Assembly: GCA_934047225.1 (NCBI GenBank)
Contig: CAKOHE010000034.1
Span: 310,001 to 374,000, forward strand
Direction of reading: 5' to 3'
DNA: 64,000 nt
Origin: Ypsolopha sequella
Lineage: Eukaryota > Arthropoda > Insecta > Lepidoptera > Ypsolophidae
The position numbers and the translations under genes are program-made. Shown here in pieces: positions 32,318 through 43,057 of this stretch (its first letter is position 1; every line of letters starts with the position of its first letter). The notes under the pieces are model-generated. The model had not been told where the DNA came from. It ran no database searches and saw only the letters and a list, made by a program, of their open reading frames with translations.

Positions 32318-33310
32318 GAGATGAGGATAAAACTGTGCGAGTCCTTGATACTTTCGAAACTTAACTACTGTCTGGTGGTGTATGGGCCATGTTTGTACAA
32401 GAAAACGCACAGACTATTACAACGGGTACAGAATGCCTGCAGTCGCTACTGTTTTCATATACCTTCACGTGGACATGTGACACCATATCTGAACAGCGCT
32501 GGCATTTTAAATATGGAGGCTCGTCAAAAGCTTCATTTTGCCAGTTTATTGTTCGGAGTGATCGAGACAGGGTAACCAAGCTACAGTTTATTGTTCGGAG
32601 TGATCGAGACAGGGTAAACAAGCTATCTACATGATAAACTTGGATGGCGCAGGGACAGGCACAAGTATAAAGTCCGGAAATGTACACCTGTAATGTCAAT
32701 GCAGTGTCACAAGACCGCCGCGTTCAGGGGTAGCTTTAAACACCAAGCCACAAAGTGTTAGAATGATATACCACCACCTTTGAGGGAATTAAAACCTAAA
32801 AATAACTTCAAAAAATCATACTTCAAATATCTTCTGAGCAACCAAACCAACACGAACTCATAAACCTTATTTATTAATTTATCTATGTAGATAGTTCTTC
32901 ATCTGCCTATTTTATAACTTGTATGTATGGCCACATATTGATTACTCACTTACTCGCTTATTATCTATGTATGTTTATTGTACACCATTATTGTTGATTA
33001 CTAATGTTATATAATTAAAATAGTAGTATGTATTATACTGTAACTATTTGTATCTATGTAAGTATGCATTAAAATGTCGGAAGTATGCGTGACAAAACAA
33101 TGGTTCTGGCATAATAACAGCGTTGTAGTCTACTTACTAGCTGCAACACATGCTGAGTCAGGGCCTTTTTACCCAGCAATTCATTTTGTTTTGTATCTAA
33201 AATGTGTTTGAAACTTCATTTTGTTTTATATCTAAAATGTGTTTGAATTAATTTGTTGATAGTGCTGAGTAAATAAAGATTATATCTATCTATCTATCTA
33301 TCTATCTATA
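32318..33310 (+). mobile_element. LINE 3' part, tail (TCTA)n
   Basis: A 5'-truncated element. ORF2 C-terminus begins LCESLILSKLNYCLVVYGP and ends near 32860, with a 3' UTR and a TCTA run at 33284-33310. A 42 bp in-frame tandem duplication (32543-32584 and 32585-32626) and a stop codon in each copy disable the frame. Confidence 0.8.
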
Positions 33311-33935
33311 ACCATCTAACTGGCAACAACCAATTTATTTTATACCGCCCCCAAATTGGTGACCCCGAGTCTGAACTAAGCAACCCAACGTGGACACCAG
33401 GAAAACCCGACTGGAACATTATCGCCGGGGACCCGGCGTGGTCTCCGGGCGCATGGCGACACCCAACTTGAACTGGACGTAATCACCGGGAACCCGCCAC
33501 CACCTCACCCCGGGCGCACGGCGCTATACTAAGCAACCCGACGAAACAAGATGACACCTACTAGGCCAGCTGCAACAACAAACTCCAACATGGACACATT
33601 GGAAATCGCGACAACCTCCATCATATCCCGGATTCCGAAGTCCTGGAGGGATCAGCCCCGACTATGGTTTACGCAGTTCGAAGCCATCATCGCCTCTCAA
33701 AAGCAAGGCGATGACTATAAGTACCACATGCTTATCGCAAAGTTATCAAAAGAGGAAATACAACAAGTAAGCGACATACTCGCGGCCCCACCAGAAACCG
33801 ATAAATACAAAGCAATCAAAAACCGCTTGATTGGGTGCTACGAGGAATCAGAACAGCATCAATTCCAAAAATTACTCACGCAGATGGACCTAGGGGATAA
33901 AAAACCTTCTCAATTACTTCGGAATATGAATTTTA
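33311..33935 (+). mobile_element. LTR retrotransposon fragment (gypsy-like leader and gag start)
   Basis: The leader contains TTGGTGACCCCGAGTCTGAA, placed like a primer-binding site after an LTR, then a GC-rich untranslated leader and the start of gag at 33551. No LTR is seen on either side. The LINE tail at the left abuts it, and the right side ends within gag. Origin by insertion or recombination cannot be told. Confidence 0.65.
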
Positions 33936-33946
33936 GTTCTACTTGA
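33551..33946 (+). pseudogene. Truncated gag of a gypsy-like retroelement
   Basis: The frame reads PKSWRDQPRLWFTQFEAIIA, then VSDILAAPP and LLTQMDLGDKKPSQLLRNM, where homology to Ty3/gypsy-type Gag of insects ends. The last residues and stop come from flanking sequence. The capsid-like N-terminal portion is retained; nucleocapsid knuckle and pol are absent. Confidence 0.7.
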
Positions 33947-34410
33947 TATCTAAGATTGAGAGAAACTACTTGTACTGCTCGATTATTTACATAACGCGAG
34001 GGCTTTTTATTTACTAACGCTTAGATACTAAACCAGGGGTAGGTACTAGCATGAACTTGCTTTCGACCGACATCAATTTGATAAATAAAAATGTTATTAT
34101 TATTTCATTACAATAAGGGTTGTTTTGAATTTATCGATTTTGTCTGTCAAATTTATCTAATTGACGTGTACATGTTCCCATAGCTGATCCTGAAGTTTCA
34201 CCAAGTATGTATATTAACAAATAATAAGTAAAGGCGGCCCCTATACGATAAACGTGATTTCTTGGCGATGGTACGGAACCCTTACTCCAACTCGCACTTG
34301 GGTGGTTTTTCCAATATTATTTGGAATGGAGTACGGAATGGTGTTTTTAACCAGAAATAGGGTTGCAATTTAATACTAACTGCATGACTTTTGTTTGTTA
34401 TCTTATCTCA
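33947..34410. other. Unassigned, with a repeat end near 34230-34310
   Basis: GATGGTACGGAACCC and ACTCGCACTTGGGTGG are typical of a lepidopteran dispersed repeat terminus. No coding sequence. Confidence 0.35.
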
Positions 34411-34413
34411 CAG

Positions 34414-34613
34414 GTGCTTCAAGAAAACTGAAGATGCCTATACTAAAATTATGGTCCAGTGACCATAAGCAAAAGAAAGCAGTGTCAATATCGGAGTTTA
34501 ACATAAATAATGTTCTCGAAAAGGGTAATCAGATTATATTAAATACAATCTGTCCCTTCAAATATTCTTCATTTATTTTGGAACCGGGTGCATGCTCAAT
34601 AAATATTATTTAG
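34414..34613 (+). CDS. Orphan terminal exon, unknown product
   Basis: An acceptor (CTTATCTCACAG) is followed by a 66-codon open frame to TAG: ASRKLKMPILKLWSSDHKQK, then SISEFNINNVLEKGNQIILN. I do not recognise it. It could be the last exon of a host gene or of a DNA transposon. No upstream partner exon was found, and it ends just before a dispersed repeat. Confidence 0.3.
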
Positions 34614-34639
34614 TTGTAGTTTTCATTGGTAGCTGGGTT

Positions 34640-34800
34640 TCTTTTTAGACACAGAGCCCAGGCCGGTTTTGGGTGGGAAGATAAAGTAACTCGAAATATT
34701 TATAGCCAAGGACTACTAGGTAGCCCTGGTCTGACAAAGTAAATCGGTCACTGGAAGTTTCTATACTTCATTCCAGATAGTATGCCCAAAACATAACCTA
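34640..34800 (+). repeat. Dispersed repeat, copy without MITE
   Basis: It contains GAGCCCAGGCCGGTTTTGGG and GGTAGCCCTGGTCTGACAAA. The reverse complement is found at 59240-59860, where the sequence between TAGCCCT and GGT/CTGACAAAG is interrupted by two MITE copies. This copy is therefore the empty site. Confidence 0.7.
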
Positions 34801-34865
34801 AAATTAACATAAGTGTTTCAAATTTCGTATAAATTGTGTGTTTGTATGTGAATATAATAATCTCT

Positions 34866-35574
34866 CAATGCAACATACGTATAGATTCTGTGTCTACAAG
34901 ATTGGAGGAAACAGAGCAGAGACTTACGTTGCTAGAAAATGAGCAGTGCAAGAGCGGTAAGACTCAGTTTCTGCACGACAGGGTCGAAGAACTTACAATG
35001 CAACTTAACGACAAAGAACAAGAAATATATGGAAACGACATAGAGATTTCAGGAGTGCCTGAAATTAATGGAGAAAATGTCCACGACATTATTAGTCTTA
35101 TTGCAGCCAAGATATATAGGGACCACACTTGATCAAGCTGAGGTGGTCGACCTGTACCGTTCGGGGCCGCGCCGACTGGCTGCTGATGCCAGCTCGGGCC
35201 CGCGCATCCGCTCACGCCCGCTCGTGCTGCGTGTCACTCGACGCGCCGTTCGTGACCGCCTACTGCGTGCCGTGCGGGTGCGCCACTCGCTCACGACTGA
35301 AGGCATCATAACGCCCCCTCTCGCTTCTGCTGGCTCAAATGTATCCCCAAAACCCACAAGTATATACCTAAATGAAAGGTTATCAAAAAACAATAAAAAA
35401 CTGTTTTATATGGCTCGCGAGCAGATAAAGAAACAGGAATGGAGATTCGCATGGACGAATAATGGAAATGTCCTAGTCAAACAAGACGAAAACAAGCCTA
35501 CCCATCGCATACAATCTGAGAATGATCTTTGCAGGGTTTTTAACCTTGTTATCAGTAATGACAATCCTGCATAG
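34866..35574 (+). pseudogene. LINE ORF1 with coiled coil and FP-type domain
   Basis: The first frame is a coiled coil (STRLEETEQRLTLLENEQ, VEELTMQLNDKEQEIYGND) running to IEISGVPEINGENVHDI, the usual ORF1 centre. It stops at 35132. The second frame, overlapping from 35068, continues with a GC-rich Arg/Leu segment and the FP-like C-terminus LNERLSKNNKKLFYMAREQI, then NGNVLVKQDENKP. So ORF1 carries one frame change. The GC-rich middle (35130-35320) contrasts sharply with the AT-rich flanks. Confidence 0.75.
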
Positions 35575-36337
35575 TTGTTATATAAATAGTACTTTCCTTA
35601 ACGTAGCCCTACTCACTTTAAAATGTGTAATTCAAACGTTAAATAATAATAATAATAATTTGAATGTGATCATGTTTACACTAATACCTCTAATTTTATA
35701 TTGCTCACATTGGATGGATCAAATTGAAAACTTGTTTTTTAATAATGTTAACAAAACAAGTACATGTATTTTACATGAGCTAATAATTAATTGTAAAATA
35801 TGCTATAATACGGATTGTACGGCAGCTTTTATAATTTGGATGTTCTGGAGCCTGCACAATACATATACCTATAATGTTAATTATGTATGGAGATGGTTTG
35901 ATGATTTAAATTACCGTTTTTGTATTCTGTTGTGTAAAATTGTTTATTGTTCTACGATTTTGTTTACAGACTTACTAACTAATTTGTTTCTATCCTTTTT
36001 TGAACAACAAAGCCTTACGAACTTGGTTCATGAGCCTACCAGAATTGTCGAAAACAGTGCTACCCTTCTAGACCTTGTCATAACAGACAGCCCAGAACCA
36101 CACCCCCGACACTTCATAGTGAAGGCTCAAGTTATTTACCTACACTCTGACGCGCGCATCTGGCTTGTCCGCACACGCTTGTGTGTGTGCGTGAGCTAGT
36201 CTAGGGCTGGCAGCAATCGTGTGAGCGTCGTCGCCCGAGAGGGACACAATATAAGTCAGCAACTTATGTCATTCTCTTCCTAAATTTTAGCGTAGTCCAA
36301 TTTCTGGTTCCCCGTGGATTAATCAGTATTAAAAAAA

Positions 36338-36375
<38 letters not shown>

Positions 36376-36377
<2 letters not shown>

Positions 36378-36639
36378 AGGTTAAATTCAATTAGTTGGCG
36401 AAATTTGAAACATATGTAGAACATGTCCATATGAATAACTTTTTTTAATAGGATAGTGAAAAATTCTTAAAATTCGTTTTCACCTTTCCATACTGGACGA
36501 GTCAGCTGATCGGAGCAATTTGTATAGGAGGAAGTGAAAAAAAGTTAAGAATTTCGCTTAGCTCCCATACAAACAGTTGTCCATATAGACTAGTACTACT
36601 TTTGTTTTGAGTTTCGCCAAATAATGTTATTTAACCTTA
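36376..36639. mobile_element. Palindromic MITE in a TA run
   Basis: Left CAAGGTTAAATTCAATTAGT and right arm RC AAGGTTAAATAACATTATTT both continue to TTGGCGAAA. The inner arms share GTCCATATG / CATATAGAC-like stretches. The left flank is a (TA) run of about 38 bp. No ORF. Confidence 0.75.
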
Positions 36640-36654
36640 TATATGCATATAAAT

Positions 36655-37022
36655 CGTTACGATCGTAATGCCCCGGGGGGTGTCGGATGTGTCCCGAGTG
36701 TGAACTTTGAGATGCAAGTCACAGTCCATCCACACTCGGTAAACCCGCGTTTCACCTGCAAATATTACGTCCCAACGTGATGGGTGGTGAGCCCTATCAT
36801 CGTTCTTCGGGCACAAATACACTCTTTTTAGGGCATGCAGGTTTCCTTACTATGTTTTCCTTCACTGTTCACAAGTGGTAAGTACCTATTAGCAAATACT
36901 ATGCATATTATGTAAATTCCGAAGAACTCATTGGTGCATGCCCGACCGGAGATCGAACCTTAATCTCAAGATTAAGAGGCCAGCGTTCTACCCCTGAGTT
37001 ACCGCTGCCTTTTCGTTACTTT
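36655..37022 (-). mobile_element. tRNA-derived SINE, copy 2
   Basis: In minus orientation it carries GGCAGCGGTAACTCAGGGGT (A box region) and AAGGTTCGATCTCCGG (B box). The body matches the copy at 28464. It lies within the endonuclease gap of the dissected LINE. Confidence 0.75.
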
Positions 37023-37329
37023 AAAAGTAAATATATATATATATATATAGTATGCCTAAGCTTAGTAGGTACCTATATAGTTTCGTATGCATAAATGATC
37101 ATCATATAATGAACAACTACTCAAACATAAATTTTGGAAAAAAAATGAAAACTTTTTAAAACATGGAAAGTTATAAATACTGATTTTATTGTTCCAAATG
37201 CGTTACTGAACGAAATTGTAAGGTTTGATCACGCAATTCTAATTTTTGAAAAAAAGTTTTCCAGGCATCCATAAACACTGCAATAACGCACCATACTGAT
37301 TAAAAATTAGTATCGTGATAAAACTTTGT

Positions 37330-37470
37330 AACAAAACACGCGCGCAGCAAACGAGTGGTAATCGAGCTCTACCTGACTCCAGATTTCCACTAACTTGCGG
37401 GGGACCGCGGGGGACGTTAAATTCGCGCGGGGAGGAGAGTGTCGCTTCTTTACGTAGTAATACTTTATAT
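37330..37470 (-). repeat. GC-rich dispersed repeat, copy 2
   Basis: Inverted copy of 28015-28165 (GCGGGGGACCGCGGGGGACG in plus orientation). Its right edge meets the LINE endonuclease fragment. Confidence 0.75.
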
Positions 37471-38039
37471 TCTCTGCCAGAACTATTCCGGAATGTATGT
37501 GTTCATCATAATCCGCTGCTAAGCGACCATGCCATTGTTTCGGCTGATTTATCCCTTAATCCCGCCAAATGGGTACTTTCTAAAGCCTACTCCTCGTTTA
37601 TGGCCAAACCAAAAATAATGAAAAAATTTATTATGAATAATCAACTCTTAGACAACATATGCAACAGTTTTCTTTTTCATACCACCAAAACTTCTACATG
37701 ATTTTTTATTTACTGAATGGTGTTTTTTGACCTCAAATTCCCTACTGCTCCTCAGTGGTTTGGCCGATTGAATTCATCTATGCTTTGATAAATAGATAAA
37801 CTTTATAGCTATAAACATAACATAAGATTATTCAATCGACTAATCACGTCCTAGTGAAAAGTATAATTTTCCCCTATTTCGCTCTATCAAGGACGCAGCG
37901 AGCGTCGTAACAGCCACTATGCAATGCGCGCTGATATGAACGTTATTTCAATGTCGTTTCCGTTGATAATTTGGCGATGGTAATCGCCTTAACAATAAAA
38001 ATTCCTAAATCGCCTCCTGAGTACATATGGACACGTTTT

Positions 38040-39608
38040 TTGGATTAAATCAATGAGGAAGAACTCTCAGCCGACCTTAAAAACCAACCTTGGAATGAGA
38101 TTTTAGAGTACGATGATGTAAATGACATGGTTACTCATTTCAACAACTTAATTAATGCCCTTTTTAATAAATATGCCCGTTTTAAAAAAATAAGAGTGAA
38201 CCAAAAGCCGCGTCCGTGGTTGACTGATGTGGTAAGGCACATGATTTTCGTTGATGAAGGCCGACCCCGGAGGACGATTCCTACGTTTTCGTTGATTCGT
38301 AGGAATCGTCCGGAGGCCAAACAGTACCAAGCGGCGAGGCCGGAGGCCGAGCCTGTGAGGCCAAAGGCCGAGCCTGTGAGGCCAAAGGCCGAACCGAGTA
38401 TAAGCGAGGCCGATGAACGAACATACGAGGCCTTCGGCCTCCCTAGAATGACATCAGATATGACTCTGGTGGCCGCGATGTCGTGCTCGGCCGAAAAACT
38501 CGCATGTTCGGACTCCGAACGCTGCCAGGTCGGCCTTCGGCCTCGCTGGCGCGTTCTCCGTCCTCACATGCTCGTTTTTCGGCCTCGCTGGAAAGACACT
38601 TGTAGGCTCGGCCTTCGGCCTCGCCATTAGATCCGAAGAAATATCCGATCAATTTTTTTTCGAAAAAGTGTCAAAATCCCTGTCGGTTGTCAAATTTGAC
38701 AGTGGATTCGTAATCAGCGACCCCACTTGCTCCTGGATACCGAGTTTCAAGCGAATCGGAGAACTTTTTTAGACATGTCAAAAAAATGTGAAACCTGTCA
38801 AATGTCAAATTTTTTTATGCGGTCGGGTAACCCTCGGCTAGTAGACGAAAAAATTGACGAAATTCTGAAAATGCTTACAATATGGTTTGAGGCAAACGGA
38901 ATCGTTCTAAATGCTAATAAAAGCGTCATTATGAAATACAAAACCAGAAATAGCAAGTTCGAAGAGCTAAAAACAAATCAAACAACTTTTCTTGGATACA
39001 TAGTTGATAAGACCATTTCCCATAAACTTCACATTGAAAAACTTTGCAAGAAGCTATCTAGCGGGAACTATGCTCTTCTAAAGTTAAAACCACTAGTGAG
39101 TAAATCTGCCCTAATGAGTGTATATTATGCTTATATACAAGCCAATATAAATTACGCCATTACAGTATGGGGAAACGCAGCAGACATCAAAAAGGTATTT
39201 GTTTGCCAAAAGAAATCAATTCGAATAATAAATGGTCTCCATAGGCGTACTTCTGTCAAAACTTATTTCAAAATCAATAAAATAATGACTGTGACATCTT
39301 TATATATACTTAATTCACTACTTGAAATACACTATGACAAAGAAAATTATCCTAAGAAAATGGACATCCATAAGATTAATACAAGGAATAAAGAAAAAAT
39401 ATTTATTCCTAAGGCAAGACTGGCAAAAACCCAAAAACAAGGACCAATTTTCAAACTGGCCATGTATAATAAACTCCCCATAGAAATGACCAGACTCACT
39501 CTAGCTGACTTTAAATTCAAACTGAAAGAATACTTCTCTTGCAATCCATTTTATTCTGTTGGAGAATTCATGCAAAAGCGACTTACTGTGACCACATTTT
39601 CTCTTTAA
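38040..39608 (+). pseudogene. LINE ORF2 linker and RT C-terminus with missing palm
   Basis: Linker: NEEELSADLKNQPWNEILEY then VNQKPRPWLTDVVRHM, up to about 38243. After an insertion the RT resumes with VDEKIDEILKMLTIWFEANG at about 38840 and runs to FSL at 39608 through TTFLGYIVDKTISHKLHIEK and NYAITVWGNAA. About 300 residues, including all catalytic boxes, are absent. Confidence 0.75.
38246..38640. repeat. GC-rich element with GAGGCC/GGCCTCG repeats inside the LINE
   Basis: GAGGCC- and AAGGCCGAG-type units in one orientation (38310-38400) are mirrored by GGCCTTCGGCCTCG units (38430-38630). The resulting fold-back array is far more GC-rich than its surroundings. ORFs cross it on both strands only because the repeat lacks stops. 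The LINE reading frame is lost here. Confidence 0.65.
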
Positions 39609-40003
39609 AATGAATGAAATATAAATGAACAATTAAATTTCTATATTACTCTTTAGGTAACATCATGTTACCTATGGATATATTTTTACATTTTTATTTC
39701 TTAGTTATAATTTTGACACTTCTTATTGAAAATATTTGACATTGTTTTCTTTTAAATTTAATTATGACATTTACTTTTAATTATTTATATATTTTTTTTT
39801 CTTTTTAATTATAATGTTAATTGACCATATCAAATTGATATGTCCTACTATTTATATTAAGGTCTTACTGTATGTAACAAATAATGTTTATGTAAATTAT
39901 TTAACCGTTTAAATGTAATTGTAATGTATTTCAAAATGTAATCTGACCTACCAATATAACGACCACTGTTACAATTATGGTTAAAATAAATGAATCTGAA
40001 TCT

Positions 40004-40260
40004 GAACCGATCACTCAAGTCGAAACCGCAACTCGCTGATCAAAGTTTTGGTAAAAAAAAAATTTTTGGAGATACGGGCCGTTAAAGTTTTGACACCGGG
40101 GGGGGGGGGGCTAGATCTCGGCGAGACCTTTTCTTAGACACCCATCAACATGGGTCTAACTCAAGCCGTCTAGGAGATACAGGCCGTTAAAGTTTTGACA
40201 TAAAAAAAAAACTTTTTTGGCACCCTATGGTCCGACCCCTAGGGATGTACCACCATAGAC
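40004..40260. repeat. Short duplicated phrase and G run
   Basis: GGAGATACGGGCCGTTAAAG and AGGAGATACAGGCCGTTAAA repeat about 100 bp apart, each followed by TTTTGACA. A homopolymer of about 14 G lies at 40098-40111. No gene. Confidence 0.5.
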
Positions 40261-41370
40261 TAATAATACAAGAAGACCTACAAGCGTCTTACATTCAACC
40301 GTAACTTGATTTTTAGTTCAAATGTTGTAGCAAGATGGAGCTACTAGTTCAAAACAACCGAATTCACGGCTAATTGGAAATGACTTTCTTTCCTAGTAAA
40401 GGTAGCTTCGTAGTGGTTGCGCTTGATTACGGAAAGATGGCGGTGTACGCGCGCGCGCCCCTGGCCCCTCGCTACGACACATGCTTTCAAATGTATGACT
40501 GTAGTTGAAGATTCCATGCATCTTCACCTCAAATTGATGGTATTTATTTTCGAGCAATATACTAATGGTTAGATAATTTAATAACTTAAATAATACAAAA
40601 AAAAAACCAAATTTTTCTTAATACATGAATCGGTACGAATTCTAGAGCATGAGTCGCTGCGCAAGAGCGGGCATTATTCTGTGGCAGTGTGCCGCTGGCC
40701 AGTGCTACCACCTTAGGGTATTGTCCCCTAAATTTAGGGAATTTTTTCATGTTTAGGGGATTTTTTTGGGTTTTAAAAGTATTTAGGGTAATGTTTAGGG
40801 GAAATTTATTTGAACCGAATTTTGGGTTTAGGATGCAAATATCTGAACGTGGTGTGCAGTTCTCTATCGCTAGCGTCAACAATAGATATTTTTTGTTAGA
40901 TATTTTTCTGTTTTGACTTTGATTCTTTAAAAATGGATGCTATTCATGACTGTTTTAAAGTTACTGAAATACTTGTAGTTAAATAAACTGATAAACTTTA
41001 TAGATAAATCAATAATAGTTAACCTTAAATTGTGTTTTACTTCTAATTTGAATGTTTAGGGGAAAAAAGTCTGGAAAGTGTCAAGGAGTTAAGGGAAAAC
41101 CAAAATCCGAGGGTGAAAGCGCTGCCGCTGCTGGCTCACTGGCTGTTCGACGTGGAACCTGTGTCGTTTGTGCTTACGCCGCGCCACCCACTCTGCACCA
41201 TTGACCATTTCAAATAATTTCTCTTATTATTATGAATGGTGTATAACCTTGTATTGATTGTAATGCGATAGTGTGTATATTTTTAAGCGGTAGTGTAGAC
41301 GTGAAGAAGATTTATATTATATGGGACAATTTTATAGACATATTATAAAATGCGAAAAGACGCTTTGTTA
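40261..41370. other. Unassigned, with TTTAGGG-like motifs
   Basis: Between 40725 and 40805 TTTAGGGGAA/TTTAGGGGAT phrases recur about five times, irregularly spaced, and once more near 41053. No coding sequence is supported. Confidence 0.35.
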
Positions 41371-42870
41371 GGGCTCTGTAGTACCTAAAAGGTACAAAAG
41401 GAACCTTTATGGTGAGACTCCGTTGTCCGTCCGTCCGTATGTCACAGCCTCATAACTTTAGCACCGTTAAAGAAAGACATGAAATTTGGCACAAAAATAG
41501 TATTAATATGCCCACATATCAGGGTGTAAAAAAATATGAAAATATGAAAATTTTGAAATTGTTCAAAATATTTCCAAAACAAAAGTGAGAAAAATAAAAA
41601 AAATATTATCCTAAAAATACAATATGGGTATCAAATTGTAGATATTGAAGTTTATTGTAAAAATATATACTTTTATTGTATTTACTGGTACTGGTTTCAA
41701 GAAATCTTTAAAAAACCACAAAAATATGTATATGATGTCCATCCCATCATCTCTGACACTGGTAGACCGAAAAATATGAAAAAAATTTCGATTACAGATC
41801 ATAACTGGATAATTACAGGAAAACTATAGCGATATAAAAAAAAAGTTGAGCACAAACGAGAAATATTTAAAAAATGTAAAATAAATATAAAAAAAAATTA
41901 TGAAAATACAATATTGGTATTAAAAAGCTGATTGTAAAAATATATAATTTTAGCTATACATATTTAATTGCATCTAGTTCGAGAAATCCTAGAAAAACCA
42001 TAAAAAAATGCATCCGAGGGGGCCTCTTATCTCCAAAACCGGTGGACCGAAAAATATGAAAAAAAATATGGTAATAAAATAATAAAATAATTTAATTTAA
42101 TTAAATAGTATAATTTCTTAACTTATGATTCCTCTAAGGTGTAAACATTAATTGATTACAGACTGTAAAAGGAAAAGGACTATATGAGACAGGTAGACAA
42201 AGATATATATGTTTTTCTTTTTTTCATTAACCTGAATTCCTGCTGTCTTGTATTTTCTTATCCCTTGGTTAAAGTAGATATAAGTCATATATTGTATAGT
42301 ATAAGTTTTATGTTGAAAAAAAAGACATGATCTTGCTAAGTTTCTTGCCCTTCTTCTTAGCAAGACTAATCGAATGGGCGGAGGTAGGCATGTATTTATA
42401 TATGTAACCTATTAGTATGTAGTATATAGGATGGGGTTTGGTCGGCCGCCTGGATTCGTGCTGGGGGCTCGGTTGGTGATCATTGAACCTTGTTCCTGGT
42501 CCCTGGCCGGGTCTCCGGTATGGGTTCGGGCGGCTGATTGGATTTTACCTTGTATAATATATATTTTACCTATCATTTTAATCGTAAATATATTGCTACA
42601 TAAATTAAATAAACCTTTAATGTAGTTCATGTACATTTATTATTTTATTACATATATTTTCTTTATTAGATTAAATTTGACGTGTAAAAAGTGTATATAT
42701 CTATACCTGCTTTGCAAAATAAACTATTTGAATTTGAATTTGAATTTAATACGTGTGAACATAAATATTGGAAAAATAAAGCGGTTGAGAAATTCACGAA
42801 AAAGAATTACAAAATTAAATTTGTCATCCACAATACGGAACCCTAGGTACGCGAGTCTGGCTCAACCAAG
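41371..42870 (+). mobile_element. Dispersed element with internal duplication, split by a LINE
   Basis: It starts with GTAGTACCTAAAAGGTACAA and CGTTGTCCGTCCGTCCG and ends ACAATACGGAACCCTAGGTA. A second, uninterrupted copy lies at 56127-56650. The interior block with GACCGAAAAATATGAAAAAA occurs twice (about 41560-41790 and 41840-42065). A LINE fills 42097-42743. No ORF; class unknown. Confidence 0.7.
42097..42743 (+). mobile_element. LINE 3' part inserted in the dispersed element
   Basis: The (AATTTG)n family, 5'-truncated just after the ORF2 stop region. It is flanked by ATTTAAT at 42090-42096 and 42744-42750, a likely 7 bp target duplication. It lacks the 146 bp segment present in the copy at 62124. 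Confidence 0.75.
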
Positions 42871-43057
42871 TTATGCAATGTGTATTAATGTGTATTCATT
42901 TGAAGTTGTGCAGTTACCTAGCATTCATACGGCCGCTTACGCATACCTACCTGAAAGGGTTAAAATTCCCAAATATCAACTTTTCAACAGGAAAGTAGAA
43001 AGAATGAATCAGTACCTAAATTAATAATAATTTCGTCCATGACAGAGTAGGTAGGTA

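Larger units (their letters stand above)
34866..40003 (+). mobile_element. Heavily dissected LINE, tail (AATCTG)n
   Basis: Parts in order: ORF1 (34866-35574), endonuclease middle part (about 35990-36130), endonuclease end (37471-37700), post-endonuclease linker (38040-38240), RT thumb and C-terminus (38815-39608), and 3' UTR with an AATCTG tail. The gaps hold a TA-run MITE, a SINE, a GC-rich dispersed repeat and a GC-rich element. The catalytic RT core is absent. Confidence 0.7.

Noticed and set aside
35522..36199. 225-codon ORF with hydrophobic stretches, possible membrane protein
   Set aside because: It is low-complexity Asn/Leu/Ile coding from AT-rich LINE sequence and then runs into the endonuclease remnant (LTNLVHEPTRIVENSATLLD).
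38127..38652. 167-codon plus and 69-codon minus ORFs rich in Arg/Pro/Glu/Ala
   Set aside because: The start of the plus frame is LINE linker and the rest crosses a GC-rich repeat array that lacks stops on both strands.
40098..40111. Poly-G run as a regulatory signal
   Set aside because: A lone homopolymer next to repeat sequence, with no gene nearby; similar runs occur near 30688 and 56463.
40725..40805. Interstitial telomeric repeats (TTTAGGG-like)
   Set aside because: Motifs are irregularly spaced and vary; insect telomeres usually use TTAGG in clean tandem arrays.
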